DNA of 64,000 nt from Prunella strophiata. Lineage: Eukaryota > Chordata > Aves > Passeriformes > Prunellidae. Of the stretch, positions 25,881 through 38,399 are shown in pieces. Position numbers and translations under genes: made by a program. Every line of letters starts with the position of its first letter. Positions within the stretch are counted from its first letter, which is position 1. The notes under the pieces were generated by a model. It searched no databases, had not been told where the DNA came from, and worked only from the letters and a program-made list of their open reading frames with translations. The DNA is taken from positions 58,467,551-58,531,550 of the forward strand of contig JAZBQD010000030.1 in NCBI GenBank assembly GCA_036583965.1. Reading direction: 5' to 3'.

Positions 25881-28602
25881 TTTCCTTGATGTTGAACGTG
25901 CCTCCTGGGGAATCCTTGCTCTGAAAAAGAGAAGGTTACCTCTCCTGTTGTCTAGCTCTTTAGATGTTATCCAGGTCTGCTTACAAAGTAAGAACAGCTC
26001 TCTGATATTCCCATTCAAATTTTCCTAACCTGAGATGCGCTTAATACTGCACGTGTTTTTGCACGGTGTGTGTATACTGCACACAGTGAAAACATTGGGA
26101 TCAGAACCAGCACATGCCTGTACTGCTTCTGGAGGCACATTTTGCAACATGAGACTAAGGTCTGGCACACCATGGGTCAGTAAAGATAGCCAGCTACTGA
26201 GCCTGATCCTTGGGCACTGATTAGGGATCACATCTTTCCCCGGCTCTGTATTTGGTACATTTCAAACAGCTCTGTGGAATACAGACCTAGAGAGGGGTTT
26301 GCTCTATGCTGAGCTGATGGAAGCCATCTATATATGCCATATGGAATCAAGGCCCAGGTTTGGTTCCTGACACTCTCTGTTACATGTTTTAGACATAAAA
26401 TCTGTCACTTCAAATGTGACTGTGTCCGTCTGCATAGCAATCTGCTCTGACAAGGGTAAAGCAAACAGAGTGGGAAAGCTAAGAAATATTTCAGTCCTAT
26501 ATGCTAGACTAGGCACGGTTTCCTCCTCTTGTTGTCTTGCTATCTAGATGGTTTACTCCAAAAGAAAGTAAGGTGCCTTAGCAAAGCACAGTGGAAAGGA
26601 TGAGCAACCTTGTCACTGGTAGAGAGAGAAACTGGCAGAGTTGCAGATGGAAGACATAAGCAGGATTTAACAGAATAAAGAGAGGTAGCAGGCAGACATA
26701 CATGCACAGGACAACAGTTTGTGAAGCAACAGAGAGCAACACAGGATGATAATGACAAGAACTACTGAAACATTCTGTGTAATTGCCATTGTATCTCAGT
26801 TTTTGAGAATCATCTTTTTTTATCACAGCAGCAGTGTCTTGCAGAGAGGCTGCAGGAACAAGAAACACATTTACCCTGACCTGGCATAGATGTCTCAGAT
26901 ACTGACATCTACACTGCAGGCACCTGCATGTGCAATAGTGAACTCCAGCTTTAAAATTAGCTGAGGAAAATGCTGTCCTGAAAATCATATTCTTTAGCTA
27001 AAATACTGCAAAGGTAAAATTTTGTAAATTTAATCTAATCTGGCTAAGGTTTAGAGAAGCCTTACTTAGGTAGAAGAAACAACATGATAGAGGAAAAAAT
27101 AAAAAAGCCCCTACTGTCAATATGAGAAAATGGCCTCATTTAAATAAAAGGAGACTATTCTTGAGCAGTAGACAGATACCTGTTGAAAAGTTGACAATCC
27201 TTCCATTAAACCCAGCAGGTTTTATCTTTGCATCTGGCACTATGCATTACATTTATTTTGACAGAAGCTGAGATATTGGGAGTATGCATAAGATGATAAA
27301 ATCCAACATCAAGATGAGTTGCTGAAAGGTAAGCTCATTAAACAAAATGAAATCCATCTTACTAAACAAGGTTCAAAGGCAAAAAGCAATCTAGGAAAAT
27401 ATCAATGAAATAGGTTACCTTTCTAGGGAGTAAAACCATAATTTGTCCACAAAAGAAGAAAAATAATAGTATTGCTAACGCTGCTGCTGCAGGGTTTTTA
27501 ACATGTGTGACTAGTTTTACAATATGTTCTTGTGATGTGGAGTCAGGGAAGGAGACAAAAAGATGATGAGTGTGAGGTAAAACTGATTGTGCATGAGATG
27601 AATGCTTCCCATTCCTCCCAGTAGTGCAGTTGAGGGTAAGTGCAAGCAAACAGACTTTATTCACTTCTAAATTGAGCAGAAGACAGTTTATTTGTTTATT
27701 GTATTATAGGAGCACTTACAATTTAGCTAATGTGCTTTTTTGTTGTTGGTTTGCTTTGGTTTTGCATTGGGTTTTTTAAATGTCTTTAAATTTGTGCTGC
27801 TGCAGGTCTCCCTGGGAAAGAGCTTTGTCTAACAATGCCTCAAGGAAGAAGTGCATTGAGGCTGTGAATGTCTGCTTGAAGTAACTATTAACAAAGAGCA
27901 ATTTTTGAGGAAGTCTATGTTCAGTGGTCCTAACTAACAACTGGTTGATAATTCTGTTGAGGATACTCTTTGCAAAGTGCCCTGTAACAAAATGCTTTTT
28001 CCCCCAAATATTTTATACAGTTCATATAAATCTCTACTTTTAACAGCATGTAAGGAAGTAAATTCCCTGAAGATATAGGAAATTGCTATAGGAAGTTGAG
28101 TTGAATGTAAACTAACTTCAATAATAAATTTAAATAGTTGTACATTGTTTAAATTCTTATTCATATATGAAAGTAGGCAGCAACAATATTTTTGTATGTG
28201 AAACTACTTGCTGCCCAAGATGAGGAAGAATTACAAGAATGGGCAATGCAAAATGAGGTATAATCATCAAATGAAATGTCAAAGTCTACTGTGCTGGTAA
28301 ATCCTCCCAGTTCATTTGATTTCATGACTCCTCTGATTACTTTTCAAAATCCTGTACTGTCAGTTATGTCAGCAATACGCAGATTAAATTACATTTCTGG
28401 CATACATCGACATGAAGGAATTTAACCTCCTCAATGGTGTATATTACGTAAAATGTATTAAACACTTTCTATTTTATGTGATTAATTAAAAGTAAATTAA
28501 GTGTTGCATTGAAAAATTAACAGACAATCTTCATCTGTAGTAATGAGTCACAATTTTAGCAACATATACTGGTTTTGACAGCTCAAGATTATTAGAGCAT
28601 TC
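25881..28602. other. AT-rich single-copy DNA, no gene seen
   Basis: A 136-residue minus-strand frame (26578-26988) is Cys- and Leu-rich with no domain I recognise, and has a competing frame within it. At 28340-28560 there is simple-repeat-free, TAAT-rich sequence that could be conserved non-coding DNA, but nothing proves it. Confidence 0.45.
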
Positions 28603-28643
28603 TTTTTTTTTTTTTTTTTTTGGGGGGGGGGGGGGGAGGGAGG
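28603..28643. repeat. T19G15 homopolymer junction with G-quadruplex potential
   Basis: Nineteen T (28603-28621) run directly into fifteen G (28622-28636), then AGGGAGG. The plus strand has enough G-runs for an intramolecular G-quadruplex. Confidence 0.9.
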
Positions 28644-31260
28644 ATACTGAAAGGGAAAAAAATCTCCAAGAGTGATTGAAGGGAAAAAAAGTCAGAATTT
28701 AGGCCATAAGTATCTGCTGAACTCTTTCCCAGGTGTAATATTCAATCAGTAGCTATTTAATCTATGTTGGTAACATAAATTTATTTTTGTTATGGACACT
28801 ACTGTAGCATGAAATTGGAAGAGGATTTCCTTATAGCTGAAATGTATTACAATAATTTTGTACTAAAAAATGAAGTTCCTACTAGCTGGAAGTTTCTTCC
28901 TTTTTTATTATTCTTCTCTCTGTTCAGGGGCAGAGTAACACTGTGTTGTTTTGGTGTGTCTTCACTTCTAGTGTTTTCTTTTGTAGGGTTTGGAGTTAAG
29001 TGGAGGGTACAAACACAGACATTGATCTCCAGTTTCTTATTTGGAGGGCCAAATGTTTAGGTCTTTTTAGGGCTAGACATTTCCTGGCAACATGTGTTGT
29101 ATGGGAAACACTTTGGCTTTAGAGCCAGTTAAAGGCCAGACACCAGTTATACTGCTTGTAATGTGAGGTTTCTTGGGTTTCACTAATCCTCAAGGAAGAA
29201 AAGGGAGCTGGGAACAGGTTTACCCAGCCAGCTACATAAGGAGTCAACACAGAGAACTGCAGCAGTCTCCTGAGCCCATGAAATCTGAAACTCTGTTTGG
29301 TCCCTATAGAAAGAATAGACTAATTCACCCAGGAGGTTGATGGTGATAACCATGTGCCAGCATTCCCTCCTCATCTCACGTGATGAGCAGAGAAAATTGT
29401 CACTACTGTAAACATTCCCAGTGTTCATTCTTTATCAGTCTTAGGATTTACAAGTACATAAGAGAGAAAATCTGATAAACCAGATCTATCATCTTCTCAA
29501 GACATTCAGAAAACTTTACCTGCCTTGTAATAGAGTTTTACAAAATCCTGGGACAATATGTTGAAGCCTGTCTAGATCTTAAGTGCTGTTTGGGACTTGT
29601 CTGTGCCATTCTTCAATTACCATTTTTTTTCTAACATTAGGCTTGAGCCCCTTGAACTTTTTGGCAACACATAATTATGTTTTCTTTTATTTTTAAGGGA
29701 TAATATTTAAAATAATTTGTGTTCTGTAAAAATCTAGAAAATAACCACTGAGAATCTCAAAAACACTCTGAAGGCAACCACTGCTACAATTCCAAATAAT
29801 TATCTCTTTCTTTGCTGCTTTTTAATGCAATGGAAGACCTTGAAACTTACTAGTGATTCTGACACATGTAAGAGTGACAATTATGAAAATCCTGTATACT
29901 ATAAACGTATAAAAGAAACATTTTTTTTAAAAGTTGAAGAGGTCACTGTCTTTCTGTCCCAGAAATTACTTTCAAAAACCCCATTTCAGTTGGTTGACGG
30001 GTTTTTTTCGCTTCATCATTCACTATTGTACAGCACTTTCGCTTCATTTCTGAATTCCATCTCTCCCAGATGGTTGTTAATTGATAGGAGATGGCTTTCA
30101 CATTTACCATTATAGCTGAAATAATGTTCTGAAATTCAAAACTTAAATATTAAAACTACACATTAGGCAGAAATGTCCAGAAGGTTAGACAATGGAATAA
30201 TTTGTCAGGGGAGAAAGAGTTGAATCATCATTACAACTAGAATTCAAGAACAGGCTAGATAAAACAGATTATTGGGAGATTATAGTAAAGGGCAAGTACC
30301 AGCTGCCCTCTGTTGCTTCCTGTTTTCTAATTTAGCACGGATAACATGTTATGCATAACAAGGATGATCTGTGATACTCCATAATCCACACCTTGCTATA
30401 CTGTGATATTGGAAATAGAAGAAAATGCTGGCCAAGTGATAAAGTATGTATGTTTATGTATATAATATATAGTTTGCAATACATAAAAACTACATTAAAA
30501 ACTGCACCCTGCAGCCCTGAGTTTTAACAATGATGGTGCGTAACATTGCACAGGGCACCACTGCCCTTTCTGGGATGCAGTAATCCTCACACACATGCAT
30601 TGAAGCACTTTTATATTAAATGCTCTTACTCACTTCTAAAACCTTTATGTTCTAAACAAGTGCAGTGTGTGGGAGAGAGACAACTTCCATAGATATACTG
30701 TGCCTGCTGCACTTTTAATTAATTTTTAGATTGAAAATAACTACAAGGGAAATATATGGGTGAGGGAAGACAGGGAGTATTAAAGGAGTTTTTACCACTC
30801 TATTTATGTACTTTATTTCAAACCTTGTCTCATAAGAAACACAGAGCTCGTTTCATCAAGGAGAGTAACTATACAGTCTCATTTCAGCATATGTCAGTGT
30901 AATTAACAGTGTGTTTTCCAGAAAAAACTGACCAGGATTTTACCATAGTTTCCTTATAGCGACAAGCCTTCCTCCTCAGCTCCAACACTCCTTTAATTAA
31001 AATGACTGTGACATTTCAGGACTCCCCTTTTCCTTATGCATGCTACCTAGATAATACATCTTAATTTAACATTGATTATTAGTGCTGATATCACAGTGCC
31101 CACTGAATTCGCATTAGCCTTTGATTGTGACAGATATTAGACCCCTGCACCACCTCATGTAACACTGTGTAACCGAGCTCTGCCTCCAGCTTTTCCAGTT
31201 CATAAAACCCAGGTGAAATTCCTCCCCCATTGACCAATAAATCCTGCCTGTTCCATACAG
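28644..31260. other. AT-rich single-copy DNA, no gene seen
   Basis: Frames of up to 96 residues are unrecognised. The last 200 bp or so leading into the CpG island are less AT-rich and include a CCAAT motif at 31234-31238. No known repeat was seen. Confidence 0.5.
31234..31238 (+). promoter_or_regulatory. CCAAT motif upstream of the CpG island
   Basis: CCAAT in the context TTGACCAATAAATCC lies about 25 bp before the CpG-rich sequence begins. It fits a promoter-proximal NF-Y site, but a 5-base match has little weight alone. Confidence 0.3.
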
Positions 31261-31700
31261 CTGAGTCCGGCGTGTCGGGGGAGAGAGGCAGTCCAGGCGG
31301 GAGCATCCCGGGAGGAGCGGTGCCCGCAGTGCGGGCGGGCGGGCGGGAGCCGCGCTCCGGCGCGCCGCCTGACTGCCGATGAGACCCGGCGTGTCTGCCG
31401 CGGGAGGGGAACCTGCCACTGGCCGAGCATCTTCTGAGGTTTTATGTCACCTGCAGAGCGTACATGACAGCTTTATTAATGCCACGCATTCTGAGCCTGG
31501 CTCGCCGCGGCGTTCCCGCAGCCCCGTGCGCTGGTGAATCCGCGTCCTGCGCTCCCATGGCCCGGAGCGCGGGGGCTGCGCCCGGAACCTTTCCGGGCTG
31601 CTCTATTACGGAACGTGCCGAGCCGCGGATTTTGGGGAAACACCGCTTCTGCTGGGGCTGCCTTCCTGGCGTTAGGCTGAGTTGTAGCCCTCGGCTTTTA
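31261..31700. promoter_or_regulatory. CpG island, candidate promoter or first exon
   Basis: I counted 49 CpG dinucleotides in about 440 bp, against almost none in the AT-rich sequence on either side. It has two GC-rich lobes (31261-31430 and 31500-31690) separated by a short AT-richer segment. The left lobe holds a run of GGGC units at about 31331-31348, giving Sp1-like and G-quadruplex-like motifs. Islands of this kind in vertebrates usually mark promoters. Open frames of 71-101 residues on the minus strand and 82 on the plus strand match no protein I know and are expected by chance in GC-rich DNA. Neither direction nor gene can be determined. It may be an alternative first exon, a lncRNA promoter, or an island unconnected with a gene. 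Confidence 0.65.
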
Positions 31701-33077
31701 AACTGGAATTAATGATAGAACTTCCCTTCCAGGATATTTTTTTCTAAATATGTCTTTCTTGAGAGGGAACTGTATGACTCAGCTTCAAGCTTTCTTTTTT
31801 GCTTCTCATAAAAGCCACCAAAACTTTTGTAAGTGGAAAATTTTACATTAGCTGGGTTCTAGAGCATTAATTTAGCAGCACTCATTTTGCATATGCACAG
31901 CTTTGTACAGGAATATAAGACAACGTCTGCATGTAAATTGTTTTTGCATTTAATGACTTTTGTGGACAGAAAGAAAATAACGTACACAAACAGCATCTGT
32001 GTGCTCAAATTAAGAATTTGTCACTACTTCCATTCAAGTTCTTAAGCATGAAAACATTTTGCAAATGACAAGAGAAGGACAGATCTGAATTCCTTCACAA
32101 AAGCTGGCACTTGTTTTCTTTCCTGCATTAGAAAGCTTTCACAACTTAACCCATGGTGTTCCAAAATTTGTAATTTCTGCCCACAATAAAAATAAACACA
32201 CACATAATTTCAAGACACACACATGAGACGGCAAAAATGAAAACTATATTAGATAAGACATACATTTTTACATTTTTACATAGACCTGTACGTGTATGAC
32301 ATGTACGGAAATAGCTAGAATAGCTAAAATCCTTTTAGCTAGGATAAAGCTGATCCATGTAATTGATGACCTTCCATAAACCACCTTTTTTAGCATACAA
32401 CAGCCCAAAGTTTTTGTCTCTTACCAGGGCCAAAAATTAAGTTACAATCTATTTATGAAAATTTGTCCTCTATCTCTACAATAATTTACCTAAAAAAACA
32501 TTGGTTCGCAAAGCTCTTAGGACCTTTTCTCCTGTAGCTTAAAAAAATTCTCAAAATAAAATATAATAATAGAAATATAGAGATCATTTTGAGAACACAG
32601 GTACTTACAACTACAACAGAAATCTTGTCCTTTCTGGTTTTAAGATTGCTGAGAGGAGTGTCTCCTGTTGATTTTTTTTTTTTTTTTTTTTTTTAACTAC
32701 ACTGGCACAGTTGACTGGAGGTAAAATTCAGTGTCAAACAGATGCTGGAGGCACCATACAAAATTCAGCATCAGCTATTCTCCACTTCACACAAATATGC
32801 TTACTTCACCATATCATTCCTATGACTGTTACATATTCTTACTTCACTCTGTTTTTTCCCCATAGGAATTCCTTTCTCCCTGTACTTGGCATTATCCATT
32901 CTTTCCTGCGAAATATGTGCCAGTGTTGTCCTGATTTGCCATGTGAAATTCTCACTGAAGTTGGTGGGATAGTTGGTGGGACAGCTGGTGGGAAAGATAG
33001 GAAAAGACTTCCTAGCAGGGCCTGTTGCCAATAAGACAAGGGGTAAAGGTGGTGGATGACTAGAAACATCCACAGTC
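31701..33077. other. AT-rich DNA, no gene seen
   Basis: A stretch near 31850-31970 with TTTGCATATGCACAG and TTGTTTTTGCATTTAATGAC has octamer- and homeodomain-like words and could be an enhancer beside the CpG island; this is speculative. A T23 tract lies at 32672-32694. Confidence 0.4.
32672..32694. repeat. T23 homopolymer
   Basis: An uninterrupted run of 23 T. Confidence 0.85.
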
Positions 33078-33195
33078 AGAGTGGATGGGGCTCTGAGAAA
33101 CCTGATCACGTTGAACATGTCCTTGCTCATAGCAAGGGGATTGGACTAGATGGCCTTTAAAGGTCCCTTCCAACCCAAACCATTCTATGATTTCT
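33078..33195 (+). mobile_element. CR1 LINE 3' end, well preserved
   Basis: The CR1 terminus is read on the plus strand as GTGGATGGGGCTCTGAGAAA, GGGATTGGACTAGATGGCCT and the canonical AAGGTCCCTTCCAACCCAAA followed by CCATTCTATGATT. About 118 bp remain. The last 40 bases match the general avian CR1 end almost exactly. Confidence 0.93.
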
Positions 33196-33272
33196 CTGCA
33201 CAGGTCAAGCAATTGTGTTAGTCTGAGTTCAGAGTGGGTCTCTGAAGTCTGGTATTTCATTGGCAGTATTTA

Positions 33273-33321
33273 ATCATTCTCCTTACTCCAAAAGGATGAT
33301 CATTCTCTTACTCCAAAAGGA
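33273..33321. repeat. 26-bp tandem duplication
   Basis: Two adjacent copies of a segment beginning ATCATTCTC and containing TTACTCCAAAAGGA start at 33273 and 33299. They differ by one base deletion and an end change. Confidence 0.85.
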
Positions 33322-33838
33322 AGGAGCAAGCTGTGCATCACAAGGTGTTCTTCTTTACCCCATGCTGCTATACATCATATATACATATATATATTCTACC
33401 AGCAAATACAAATCATGCACTTTGTCTAGAAAGCCAGTAAACCAGTAAGTAATTGCTTTCTTCGGTTTTCTTGCTACACTGCACATGTTATCTGCCATGT
33501 AACTGCTACTCAAACAGTGACAATGCAAAGGGAGGAATTAAACACCTTTTGTTGTTTTCACATAATTCTATTTTCCATCCTTTTTAAGCTTTTCCAGATG
33601 CAAGTCACTCAGTTTTTTGTGCTTTTCAGCACAGTAATTTGACATTCATTCACAATCAGATGTCAAATTTATTTTATGTACCTGCTGTATAATTATACAG
33701 TTCTCCTTGGTATTGAAAAAGTGTGTATAGTAGAATAAGTTTGCTAAAAATAATGTATTTAGAGCTCCTAAAATTTTCTAGTTCCCCTTGACAGTAACAG
33801 ACCTCTCAAGAATATTATCACTCAATACTTACTATAAC

Positions 33839-33856
33839 TTTTTTTTTTTTTTTTTT
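33839..33856. repeat. T18 homopolymer
   Basis: An uninterrupted run of 18 T. Confidence 0.8.
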
Positions 33857-34145
33857 CACAAGTTATTCTTATAGGATACCAAGAGGAAGTCAGTTATTTT
33901 ACAGTTCTGGACATGGAACACCCAGAGGACTTCTGAATTACAATAAGTTAACCAGAATTGACAGTGACACGTCAGATCCAGTACTTCTTCGCAAAGTAGT
34001 AGAATTTTATATATCATAACTTCTTCCTTATTCCAGCACAAGGTTAGAACTTATTGGGGAATCTACCATGAAGAGTTTACTGAGGAATTCGTCCACTCTG
34101 GAGAATCCCAGTTAACTCAGCCTATGATAAAAGACTCAACACACA

Positions 34146-34146
<1 letters not shown>

Positions 34147-34176
<30 letters not shown>
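34147..34176. repeat. A30 homopolymer
   Basis: A run of 30 A preceded by ACACAC. No retrocopy is attached. Confidence 0.88.
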
Positions 34177-34178
<2 letters not shown>

Positions 34179-37100
34179 AGCAGGAAGAAACCAAAACTAT
34201 ACAAAACTATAATCATTTAATTCAACTTGACAATTATTGTTTTCATGAAATGTCACTTTGCTCAACACCAGTGTCAGTGCTTCCCCTTCAGCAATAGAAA
34301 ATATTTTAATTTGCTTACCTACTGAGATTTAAACAAGTCTGTCTACTTCTCAGTTTGTTCATGCTCCAAAATTCACTCTGTGCCGTGTGATAGAATCAAT
34401 TAATTGCATATAAAGTACTGATTTATGTCAAGGATTTTACCCTTGTTATAATATTTTCTATTTTCAAAGATCTACATCTTTCTTGATGTGAAAGCCATTT
34501 TATAAATAAAATTTTAGTAAGAGCCAATGCAATATTATTGCAGTTGTTGACCTCAAAATATAAATGTTATGAATTTTGGGAAGGAATAATCTGAGATTTA
34601 GAGGCAGGAGCGAAAATAATAATTTGGCTTTAAAGTTCTAATGAACTGTATAGTAAAACTGAATTACACAATTAACCTTGGTTGATAAACAGATAGAAGG
34701 CAATTTTTTAACTCGCCAGCTTCCCCTGCCTCTGAACTAATGAGTAGTTCCAAAACGACATCAATATGTTTTCTTCCATGTTAAATCCATGTTTCTTTTC
34801 ATACTGAAATAACAAACTGGTGTGGAGAAAATGAATATATGGTAAAGAGAAATGGGCAGGGGAAACAAAAAATGAGGTTTTTTTCTGAGAGTTTATTAGC
34901 AATTAAAAGAATACAAAACCCATATCACAACAAACTGAGACTCTCCTCTCTGTAGGAGAAAATTCTCATTCTCATGTATAATTTAACTTTGTCATGAATT
35001 CTTAACAGACCTGTAAATTGAAAAATCAACATCTACTCAGGGCTAGCAGGTGAAGGACATGCAGGCTGGCAGCAAATTTCTATCAGCTTTAACATGGAAA
35101 AAAAAGATCTTACCTTGTTGCCATGTTATTGTAAACATGTCCTGTGGAGACAAACCATTATATTTTTCTCTTTTTTTCTAGGCATATTTATATACAACCT
35201 TTATAAACAGTTCCCTCTAGATTTTTCCATTTAGTATCACAAATATATGAATTTAGACGTGGAATACAGGAGGGTATAAAAAGTTAAAGCCCATATTCCT
35301 TCCATGAGCTTCATAAAAAACAAAACTACAATGTAGCATAAAGCACCTGCTGATCCTTCATATTTGTTTGTGTAGGAATTAGCTGCTACACAAAGACAGC
35401 ACTCCTGAATAGACTTTACACGTCTTTTGTAAGTTTCTCTTTGACTCGAATGGAGCTGCTTTGAAAAGGAAATAGCCTTGATATTGCTCTAGACACAAGA
35501 TAACAAAATGTGTACACTGTATAGGAGAAACTAATGTACTGTGAGCATTAAAGGGCAAATTGCCATCCACTCAGCAAATCTGTGCAGAATTTCTCCCAGT
35601 GGTTTTCACGGAGTGACACATTAGCTAACAATCACAACTTAGCTCTGTTTGATCATTAGCAAAAGCAAGAAAGAATGTTTTCACTTCTGTACTACAGCTA
35701 CTACAGTTTCAGTCAGAAGACTTTGGAATTTAGCCACAAAACAATCTCAATTTAAATCTTCAGAAGACAGCTTTAGCATGGACAATAAAATTCCAGAGCA
35801 AACTCTGCAGACAAGAGTACTCACAAGACAGCCTCACGTGCCCTCATATGGAAGTATGCATTTTCTGTGGTTACATAGTTCATTTGCATGGAGACATAAC
35901 AATTTCAGCCTGCTCCCTTTTTGCCTTTCCTTCTTTAAGTTTAAATATTAAAATGCTGCTGGACAGAGCATGAGGGTTATAGTGTCATGAGCAATTAAAG
36001 TCTGGGTGGTGAATTTACTGCAGTGATATTATCATGGTCAGTTATTTCTGCTCTAACTTATGAGCTTCTGTGGAGCATCTGGCCTGTGTCTGTGAAAAGT
36101 TCTCATATTTAACTTTTGATCAGGACTTATCACCTGGTTATGCTGTGAGACTCAAATCATAAATCTCCCTTTTCAACAACAAAGATTTGGTTGGGTGACT
36201 CTCAGATAGCAACATCTGCTTACGCAGCAAATGAGAGCTCTCTTCCCATAAAGAATGCTGTTCTATCTCAGGGTATATGGTGTCATAAAACCCACAACTG
36301 GAATAAATTATATGTTTCAAAGGTAACTTATGTAGGTGACAGACTGTTCATCATGTGATTTATATCACCTTGATTCTACAGAACATATATACTTTATTTA
36401 TTATTTATTTTTCTGGATACTGCTTTCATGTAAGTACACAAAATATTTTTCCAAGGCTCTTAATTCCATTTGCAATTACTTCTGACCTCCCTTTAAGGTC
36501 TGTACACCATTAAAGACTGACTCAAATCAGCTTACATAAAGTAATTCCAAAGGAACAAATAATGTCAATAATGCAAATACAAGAGTGACTATATGTACAA
36601 AATACATATTAGAATATAAACCAAGTAAAAAGGGGTATATTTCCTTGGCAGATTGGGATAAAAAATAGCCCTATTGGGTTCCACAACCTCACCCCCACCC
36701 TCATTTTAAGGTTGCAATAAAACTATCAAAATAAAATATAACTTCTCTGTAATGAGAAAACCATATGTTAAGGAAATTGCAATTAACATTGTTCACATCT
36801 TTATAGGTCTTTTGATCTCCCCAGTTAATCTAAAACATCCATGGTGTAGGTCTAGCCACATTATGAGACCACCTGTAAGAGACACTTTCTGGGAAATAAC
36901 CTCAGAAGATTATGGTTTCAGAGAGCAGAATAGCAAATTGATGGCTCAAGACTCAAGTTTCCATGACCCACCTCTACATCACTTTGTAACAGAAATATTT
37001 TCAGCCAAACTATATTAGATATTCAGAGAAAATAACTCAAATTTGCTCAGGAGCAGACAGACTGGGGAGCAGAGGAGAATCTAATTCTTCTCAAAATTCA

Positions 37101-37407
37101 TTCCAATAGAAAAGTTTTTTAGTAAGAAAGACCAGCCCTCTTAGAAAGTGTTGACAAAACTAATTTTTGTTAGAGACAAAGAAAACAATACCTTTATGAA
37201 TAATTATCATTAATAGCATATTATATGTTGCCATCTCTGCATAAGCAATGTAATAATTAGAATAAAGATATTATTTTGCTGATCTGTACTTCAAGGAACA
37301 GAGCTGACAGTTTCTCTTGGAGCAAAACCAATGCTCTTAACTGACCATATCCAGTGACTTGAAATCTATTGTTTTTCAAGTATTGGGGAAGTTTTTGTTG
37401 GTTTTTT

Positions 37408-37429
37408 TGTTGTTGTTGTTGTTGTTGTT
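37408..37429. repeat. (TTG)n microsatellite
   Basis: About seven TTG triplets lie within a wider T/G-rich patch (37390-37455). Confidence 0.85.
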
Positions 37430-38088
37430 TTTAGTTTTTGGGGTTTTTTTTTTATAATGATAAGTTACTTATCATTAAATATTATCAAGAATTTGAACTC
37501 TAAGCTAAAAAGGTACCTGTTGTCTGCTAAAGAGTAATTGGAGCAAGCTACAAACTTATGCACTTGTATCTGACAAATTCATCCAGCATTAGTTCATTAC
37601 TTGATATGTCCATTTAAGATAATATTCTCTCTTTTCACACCATTCAAGAGAGCGATAGCAAAATGAGATAGTTCTCTTCTCATTAGGGAATTCTTTATCT
37701 ACTGATTGTCAATATTGAAAGTCAGGGCATTTTCCCCCAGCAGTCATTATTCAGTGATGGCTGTAGTTTCAAGTCCATTCCCTTTTTTTATGTGCATAGA
37801 GAAACAACTAGAGAGATTCAGCTTGCCAGAAGTATCCTGAAGCAAAATCATCCATTCCAAATCAATGATGAGTTAGACAGTGCCCAACACCTGTTCAATC
37901 AGTGGGAAATAATTCAGCACAGGTGTTAATGGCAAGTCCAGTTTGCATAACTGCAGCTTCATGCCCTGGAAATTCAAAAGGTCATCATCAAGATTTTAGA
38001 AAGACAAACTAATTAGCAAAAAAACTTTCTAATAGTTGCATGATAAAAATAATGTTACCAGATATTTAGATTTTAGATAGCATTAACT

Positions 38089-38120
38089 TGACACAATTAT
38101 AAAATGACACAATTATAGAA
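38089..38120. repeat. 16-bp tandem duplication
   Basis: TGACACAATTATAAAA is followed directly by TGACACAATTATAGAA, with one mismatch. Confidence 0.85.
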
Positions 38121-38399
38121 AGTGAAGGTCTCTAAGCTACTTTTTTGGTGCATCCTTAGTTGATTAATATGGAAAACTATTCTGGATTGTTGTTTGGAAG
38201 TTAAAATTACTGTTTTGACTAAATTGTAAGAAATCTGGATATAGCCCATAATTTCAGAAGATTTGCAAAGAGTTTATAACAATAATTCTTTTAAAAAACA
38301 TGTCAACTTAAAAAAGAAAGAAGTGCATTCTAACTTGATCTAAGCAAGTTTTAGTTCAGGCTCTAAGAAATCTTTGAGGGTCATCTATCAGGTTGCTTG

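Larger units (their letters stand above)
33196..38399. other. AT-rich single-copy DNA, no gene seen
   Basis: The longest frame is about 100 residues (plus strand, 35649-35951), with no domain recognised. The stretch includes a 26-bp tandem duplication, an A30 tract, a TTG repeat and a 16-bp duplication, listed separately. Confidence 0.55.

Noticed and set aside
26578..26988. 136-codon minus-strand frame
   Set aside because: No domain, no splice-bounded structure, and a competing frame lies on the same strand. It is probably chance.
31091..31712. Protein-coding frames within the CpG island
   Set aside because: GC-rich DNA lacks stop codons, so frames occur on both strands; none matches a known protein.
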